Assembly: GCA_964633465.1 (NCBI GenBank)
Contig: CAZWGB010000018.1
Location: 1 to 27,738, forward strand
Direction of reading: 5' to 3'
Length of the DNA stretch: 27,738 nt
DNA from: DTSX01 sp964633465
Lineage (GTDB): Bacteria > Pseudomonadota > Gammaproteobacteria > Steroidobacterales > UBA11654
Part shown: one piece after another, positions 24,509-27,738 of the stretch
Layout of the letters: each line of letters begins with the position of its first letter
Position numbering within the stretch: the stretch's first letter is position 1
The notes under the pieces: generated by a model
What the model was told of the DNA's origin: nothing
Database searches by the model: none
What the model saw: the letters and a program-made list of their open reading frames with translations, nothing else
Made by a program: the position numbers and the translations under genes

Positions 24509-25402
24509 CTATCTGAGATGTTTTGCCTCAATCACCGCAATTCCCTCTCCGCCCTTCTCCAGCTCAACCCACTTAAAAGGGTAAGGAAAAGTTCTTTCAG
24601 CTGCCTTTGCCGCTTCACCCATCTCTATAACCAGTATTCCATTGTCTTTGAGAAATGGAGGAGCATCATGCAGTATTCTGGTAATAAAATCCAGTCCACT
24701 GTCCTCAGCAACAAGTGCCGATGCAGGCTCTTGAAGATATTCAGCCGGCAAGTCCTGATAACTTTTAGGACTGACGTAAGGTGGGTTTGAGACAATCACA
24801 TCAAAATCACCCTCTATATTTTCAAACAAATCCGATGCAACCAAAGTCACCTGTTCTCGTACAAACAGCCTATCAATATTAATATTTGCAACTTCAAGTG
24901 CTCCTTCTGAAACATCACTTGCCACAATCTCTACACCTGGCAAACTTTTGGCAATGGCAATAGCCAGGCAGCCACTCCCGGTTGCAACATCCAAAACGCA
25001 CTGCACCGAGCTAGCTTCTATCCAGGGGGTGAATTGATTTTGGATTAGTTCGGCAATGGGCGACCTTGGAACCAGTACCCTCTCATCAACATAAAACTTA
25101 TGCCCACAAAAAAAAGCTTCTTGGGTCAAATAAGCGAGCGGTTTCCTGTCATAAATCCTTTGGTTAACCAGCTCCATGATGCGCTCAAACTCTTCTTGAG
25201 AAACCCTTTTGGAACTCACTGCTTCAGCATCAAGGTAATCAAAGCCAAGAACAAAAAAAATCAAGGCATTTGCTTCATCCAAAGGGTTATCCGTACCATG
25301 ACCGAAGCATAGATCGTGCTCAGCAAAAAGCTGTGCAACTTCCTGAATCAAATCAATGGCCTTTGATTCGACACTCCACGGTTTCAAACTGATATTATTC
25401 AT
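24509..25402 (-). CDS. prmB: ribosomal protein L3 N5-glutamine methyltransferase
   Basis: SAM-dependent methyltransferase modifying a glutamine of ribosomal protein L3. 297 residues. The SAM site VLDVATGSGCLAIAIA is near 137-152. The glutamine-recognition motif VSNPPYVSP has NPPY at 206-209. The N-terminal helical domain contains FFCGHKFYVDERVLVPRSP. PrmC (release-factor methylation) is the close alternative, but adjacency to aroC and the length point to PrmB. Confidence 0.92.
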   Translation of the reverse strand: MNNISLKPWSVESKAIDLIQEVAQLFAEHDLCFGHGTDNPLDEANALIFFVLGFDYLDAEAVSSKRVSQEEFERIMELVNQRIYDRKPLAYLTQEAFFCGHKFYVDERVLVPRSPIAELIQNQFTPWIEASSVQCVLDVATGSGCLAIAIAKSLPGVEIVASDVSEGALEVANINIDRLFVREQVTLVASDLFENIEGDFDVIVSNPPYVSPKSYQDLPAEYLQEPASALVAEDSGLDFITRILHDAPPFLKDNGILVIEMGEAAKAAERTFPYPFKWVELEKGGEGIAVIEAKHLR

Positions 25403-25471
25403 GATTCTTCGATGTTACATTAGAACACACAAGAAAAAGCCAGCCGTTGAAAATATTTTGCAATCACTCAA

Positions 25472-26278
25472 ATGATTAGTTCATCAAGAATTTTATCCTG
25501 GTGTGTCTATAAATTATCCCGAATCAGGATTCGAATAATAAAAAACACCTTGATTAAATGGTTTATCCATAGGTACAGAATTGATTTGGGTGAATTTCAA
25601 AGAGATGCAATAAAAGATTATTCAACTTTTAACGACTTTTTTACAAGGGAAATAAAGCCCGAACTCAGACCGGTTACGGGCTCAAAACATGAGGTTATCT
25701 CTCCTGTTGACGGTATTGTGATTGCCTTTGGCAGAATACATGGCGATTCAATTGTTCAATTAAAAAACTCGTATTACTCGCTAAAACAATTGGTCAATGA
25801 AAATGAGGAATTAACTAGGGACTACCTGGATGGATATTTCGTTACCATTTATCTCGCCCCCTATAATTATCACAGAGTCCACATGCCCCTGGATGGAAGG
25901 CTTAAAAATAGTGAACTCATCCCAGGAAAAATATTTTCTGTCAATCAAGACTCTGTTAAAAAAATACCTAATTTATATATCAAGAACCAACGATTGGTTA
26001 ATGTCTTTAACAACCAAATCTCGCCTTTCATTTTAATTTTAGTTGCTGCATTAAATGTGTCTTCTATCACCACAGCCTGGCAATCCAAACTAGAGAAAAA
26101 CGAAAAACCGATAATGCTATCTAAAGGAGAAGAAATGGGACAATTTAATTTAGGTTCAACTGTTTTGCTGCTCTTTCCTGAAACCTCTCAATTGCAATGG
26201 TTTGATACTCTTAAAGTGGGTGATAACCTAAAAATGGGAGAAATTATTGCCCAGATTACCAACCATCAGAAACAATGA
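25472..26278 (+). CDS. psd: phosphatidylserine decarboxylase proenzyme
   Basis: Makes phosphatidylethanolamine at the inner membrane. The proenzyme cleaves itself at LGST (227-230), turning Ser229 into the pyruvoyl group. Asp80 (SPVDG) and the YHRVHMP histidines (His134, His137) match the self-cleavage triad and active site of E. coli Psd. 268 residues, shorter than the E. coli enzyme (about 322), mostly because of a shorter C-terminal tail and N-terminus; all catalytic parts are present. Divergent from prmB across a 69-base gap with no obvious promoter. Confidence 0.95.
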   Translation: MISSSRILSWCVYKLSRIRIRIIKNTLIKWFIHRYRIDLGEFQRDAIKDYSTFNDFFTREIKPELRPVTGSKHEVISPVDGIVIAFGRIHGDSIVQLKNSYYSLKQLVNENEELTRDYLDGYFVTIYLAPYNYHRVHMPLDGRLKNSELIPGKIFSVNQDSVKKIPNLYIKNQRLVNVFNNQISPFILILVAALNVSSITTAWQSKLEKNEKPIMLSKGEEMGQFNLGSTVLLLFPETSQLQWFDTLKVGDNLKMGEIIAQITNHQKQ

Positions 26279-26530
26279 AAAGACAGAGACGAGAATTAAT
26301 TTTATCTTTTGAGTTCGAAAACATTTTTATTTACCTCTAGTTTCTTCATGTCTATAAAGCCTACAACAAACAGTCAAGAAATCACAAATAAGACAATCAT
26401 TTATTAACAAATTAGCAAGGCTTTAACTACTAAGAATATATCTCAAAAACCTTATTTATAAAGCATTTGAGAGCATTTAAGGTACATCAGTTATCTTATT
26501 GATCCTTTGATCAACAACGTCAACTAGTCT
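26279..26530. other. gene-free AT-rich stretch
   Basis: No credible gene. It contains the first copy of the repeat at 26341-26377. On the minus strand a start-like ATG at 26349 opens only a 15-codon frame (MKKLEVNKNVFELKR). No convincing terminator follows psd. It looks like decayed or rearranged sequence. Confidence 0.5.
26341..26377 (-). repeat. direct repeat copy A (5' end of the hydrolase gene region)
   Basis: Shares TTTCTTCATG, then AAAGCCTACAACAA, then CAGTCAA with 27432-27467, with small spacer differences. In copy B this is the start codon region and upstream of the alpha/beta hydrolase gene. Copy A thus looks like the start of a second, lost gene copy. Confidence 0.65.
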
Positions 26531-26683
26531 TTAGTTATCCTTCATTTCTTTTAGCAGTTTGATGCTATCCTTATCTAGTGTTTCTGTTTCTTGTGCATCG
26601 CCATATGGGATAAAGTTTTCATCATCACCATAAAGACCAACACTTTTTAAATTTTTTTTAAAATAATTTTTTAGTCCTAAAAC
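26531..26683 (-). pseudogene. C-terminal gene remnant without a start codon
   Basis: An open frame of about 50 codons ends at TAA 26531-26533 and is closed upstream by TAG 26684-26686. It reads ...KSVGLYGDDENFIPYGD, then AQETETLDKDSIKLLKEMKDN, which is acidic and protein-like. No ATG, GTG or TTG exists except near the C-terminus. It lies just downstream of the hydrolase gene in another frame, after A6 and A8 runs. Probably a decayed gene end. Not recognised. Confidence 0.4.
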
Positions 26684-26693
26684 CTAGATAAGG

Positions 26694-27440
26694 CTAATCT
26701 TTTGCTTTAACAATATCCCCTCGAGAATATTCGTTGTGAGTTTTAAAACCCATCCTAGCTGTATCTTCATTCATTGATAATAAAAAATATAAAGGAGGCC
26801 AATAATGGCCATTTCTTATAAAATCTGAAGGTCGCTTGAGATCGGTCACATCAAAGTTCCAAGCGTATCTTAACATTGTGTTTGTTGAGGTCGCAGCGTC
26901 ATTAGTGTTCAAAATTGACGATGCAAAATCTGCACAATGACCGTGCGAACGAACTCCATAATTCTTGTCTGCAAAACCTCTAAGACTAAAAGGGTCAAGA
27001 AAGTTAATTTCTATATGAGCATTTCCTCCTTGATCCCTATATGCTTGGCAAAGAGCATCTGGTATAAATGCACCAACGCTATGTCCTATAAGACGGATAT
27101 GTCTTAATCTTTTGTATTTTGCTATTTCGGAACCTAAGGATTCTCCTATTTTTATCGCATTAGTTGATGCTCTTAATCTATTGTCTGACCCATAAGACCA
27201 ATTGTAATTAATCACTTCTGCATTTTGATTTGTGTCTAGATAAATTCTAAATTCATTCGCTAGAGCTTCTAGTTCTGGATTAAGATGATCTTTAGCCCCA
27301 TGAAATAACACAACTAGTGTTTGAGTATCTTTCGGAATATCTAGTTTTGTTATTTTGAATTGATCAGGTAGGCGACAATAGACTTCCATAACCAGCCAAA
27401 TTAAAAATAATAGAAGTGCAAAGAGGATGATTTTCTTCAT
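26694..27440 (-). CDS. membrane-anchored alpha/beta hydrolase (lipase/esterase-like)
   Basis: A 248-residue protein from ATG 27440; the frame also opens at TTG 27446. The N-terminal hydrophobic segment (KKIILFALLLFLIWLVMEVY) is a signal anchor, placing the catalytic domain outside the inner membrane. LVVLFHGAKD carries the likely oxyanion HG. LIGHSVGAF is the nucleophile elbow GxSxG (Ser121 from this ATG). FLDPFS offers the Asp and NGHYWP a probable catalytic His near residue 212. The spacing of Ser, Asp and His and the elbow resemble the pancreatic-lipase-like/PGAP1-like branch, but no substrate can be named. The upstream region is duplicated at 26341. Accessory context. Confidence 0.75.
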   Translation of the reverse strand: MKKIILFALLLFLIWLVMEVYCRLPDQFKITKLDIPKDTQTLVVLFHGAKDHLNPELEALANEFRIYLDTNQNAEVINYNWSYGSDNRLRASTNAIKIGESLGSEIAKYKRLRHIRLIGHSVGAFIPDALCQAYRDQGGNAHIEINFLDPFSLRGFADKNYGVRSHGHCADFASSILNTNDAATSTNTMLRYAWNFDVTDLKRPSDFIRNGHYWPPLYFLLSMNEDTARMGFKTHNEYSRGDIVKAKD

Positions 27441-27467
27441 GCCCAAAGCCTACAACAACTCAGTCAA
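27432..27467 (-). repeat. direct repeat copy B (start of the hydrolase gene)
   Basis: Second copy of the repeat at 26341-26377, covering the ATGAAGAAA start and about 27 upstream bases, including TTGTTGTAGGCTTT and TTGACTG on the minus strand. TTGACT could be a -35 element, but no -10 fits before the ATG. Confidence 0.6.
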
Positions 27468-27551
27468 ATTTCATAAATTGTTAATGCTGGTGGATGGTTT
27501 TAAGACAGTCGTCTTTGATAGAGGTTAGACCCTTGCTTCAGGCACCAATTT

Positions 27552-27707
27552 CTATATATTCCAGATAATTTTTAGTCTATCCAAAAGATCTTTTTCTTCA
27601 TCTGCAAAATTATTATCAGCATTTGCTATAGCTTCTAGATATTCATAGATTGAATTTTTAGTTTCATTTTCAAGAACAGCTAAAGGACTAGCTGTTTTCC
27701 CATTCCG
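27552..27707 (-). pseudogene. gene remnant or frameshifted gene end at the window edge
   Basis: An open frame of about 51 codons ends at TAG 27552-27554 and reads ...TASPLAVLENETKNSIYEYL, then EAIANADNNFADEEKDLLDRL. It is acidic, helical and protein-like. It has no start codon; TGA closes it upstream at 27708-27710. A neighbouring frame entering from the window edge (WNKDNRHLITEWEN) ends near 27689, so a one-base indel in the AAAA run near 27696 could join the two. Not recognised. The rest of 27441-27738 shows nothing else. Confidence 0.35.
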
Positions 27708-27738
27708 TAATCAGGTGCCGATTATCCTTGTTCCATGG

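Noticed and set aside
25472..26278. psd as a truncated pseudogene because it is shorter than the E. coli protein
   Set aside because: Asp80, the YHRVH region and LGST are all present in the right order; the missing part is a non-catalytic tail.
27500..27525. Small inverted repeat AAGAC/GTCTT as a terminator
   Set aside because: The stem is only 5 bp, AT-rich and lacks a T-tract.

Overview
The window looks like a chromosome segment of an AT-rich, probably uncultivated marine-type gammaproteobacterium. That reading rests on gene order (prmB-aroC-asd-accD-folC-cvpA-purF, and ppi next to lpxH), tRNA sequences of E. coli type, and a compact layout. Species cannot be named from the sequence alone. 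Most of the window is core metabolism. The accessory parts are about 11.8-15.4 kb and 26.3-27.7 kb.

Layout. 1-22: the 5' end of a minus-strand tRNA leaving the window. 145-1890: a Glu/Leu/Phe/Val dehydrogenase, then a self-contained unit for a 68-residue hydrophobic protein with a 5' hairpin, strong ribosome binding site and intrinsic terminator. 1996-5104: isocitrate lyase (aceA) divergent from a RamB/ScfR-type acyl-CoA-responsive regulator, with three evenly spaced repeats at the regulator start. 5187-7434: a UbiD-family decarboxylase and a fatty-acid-hydroxylase-type membrane di-iron enzyme. 7418-12975, minus strand: fhs, tRNA-Lys, tRNA-His, a YyaL-like thioredoxin-domain protein, a cytoplasmic cyclophilin, a membrane fatty-acid desaturase and tRNA-Arg. 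12976-15428: a visibly more AT-rich MBOAT + SGNH acyltransferase pair between tRNA-Arg and tRNA-Pro, with a tRNA-like 5' fragment beside tRNA-Pro. 15664-17934: folD, a periplasmic cyclophilin and lpxH. 17927-25402, minus strand: prmB, aroC, asd, accD, folC, cvpA, purF. 25472-26278: psd. 26279-27738: a membrane-anchored alpha/beta hydrolase flanked by duplicated start-region sequence and two reading frames with no start codon that look like gene remnants.

How the genes fit together. aceA with its divergent regulator implies growth on acetate or fatty acids through the glyoxylate shunt. fhs, folD, folC and purF form a one-carbon/purine theme. accD, psd, lpxH and the desaturase serve membrane lipid synthesis. 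aroC and asd feed aromatic and aspartate-family amino acids.

The most interesting part is the MBOAT/SGNH island. The MBOAT frame is broken exactly at a T7 run, a classical -1 slippery heptamer, yet everything downstream is intact. This includes the catalytic WHG histidine region and a C-terminal hexapeptide with Tyr fourth from the end, resembling the acyl-shuttle motif described for DltX and related MBOATs. The overlapping SGNH gene is also intact. The pair appears to have been inserted into an ancestral tRNA-Pro/tRNA-Arg cluster.
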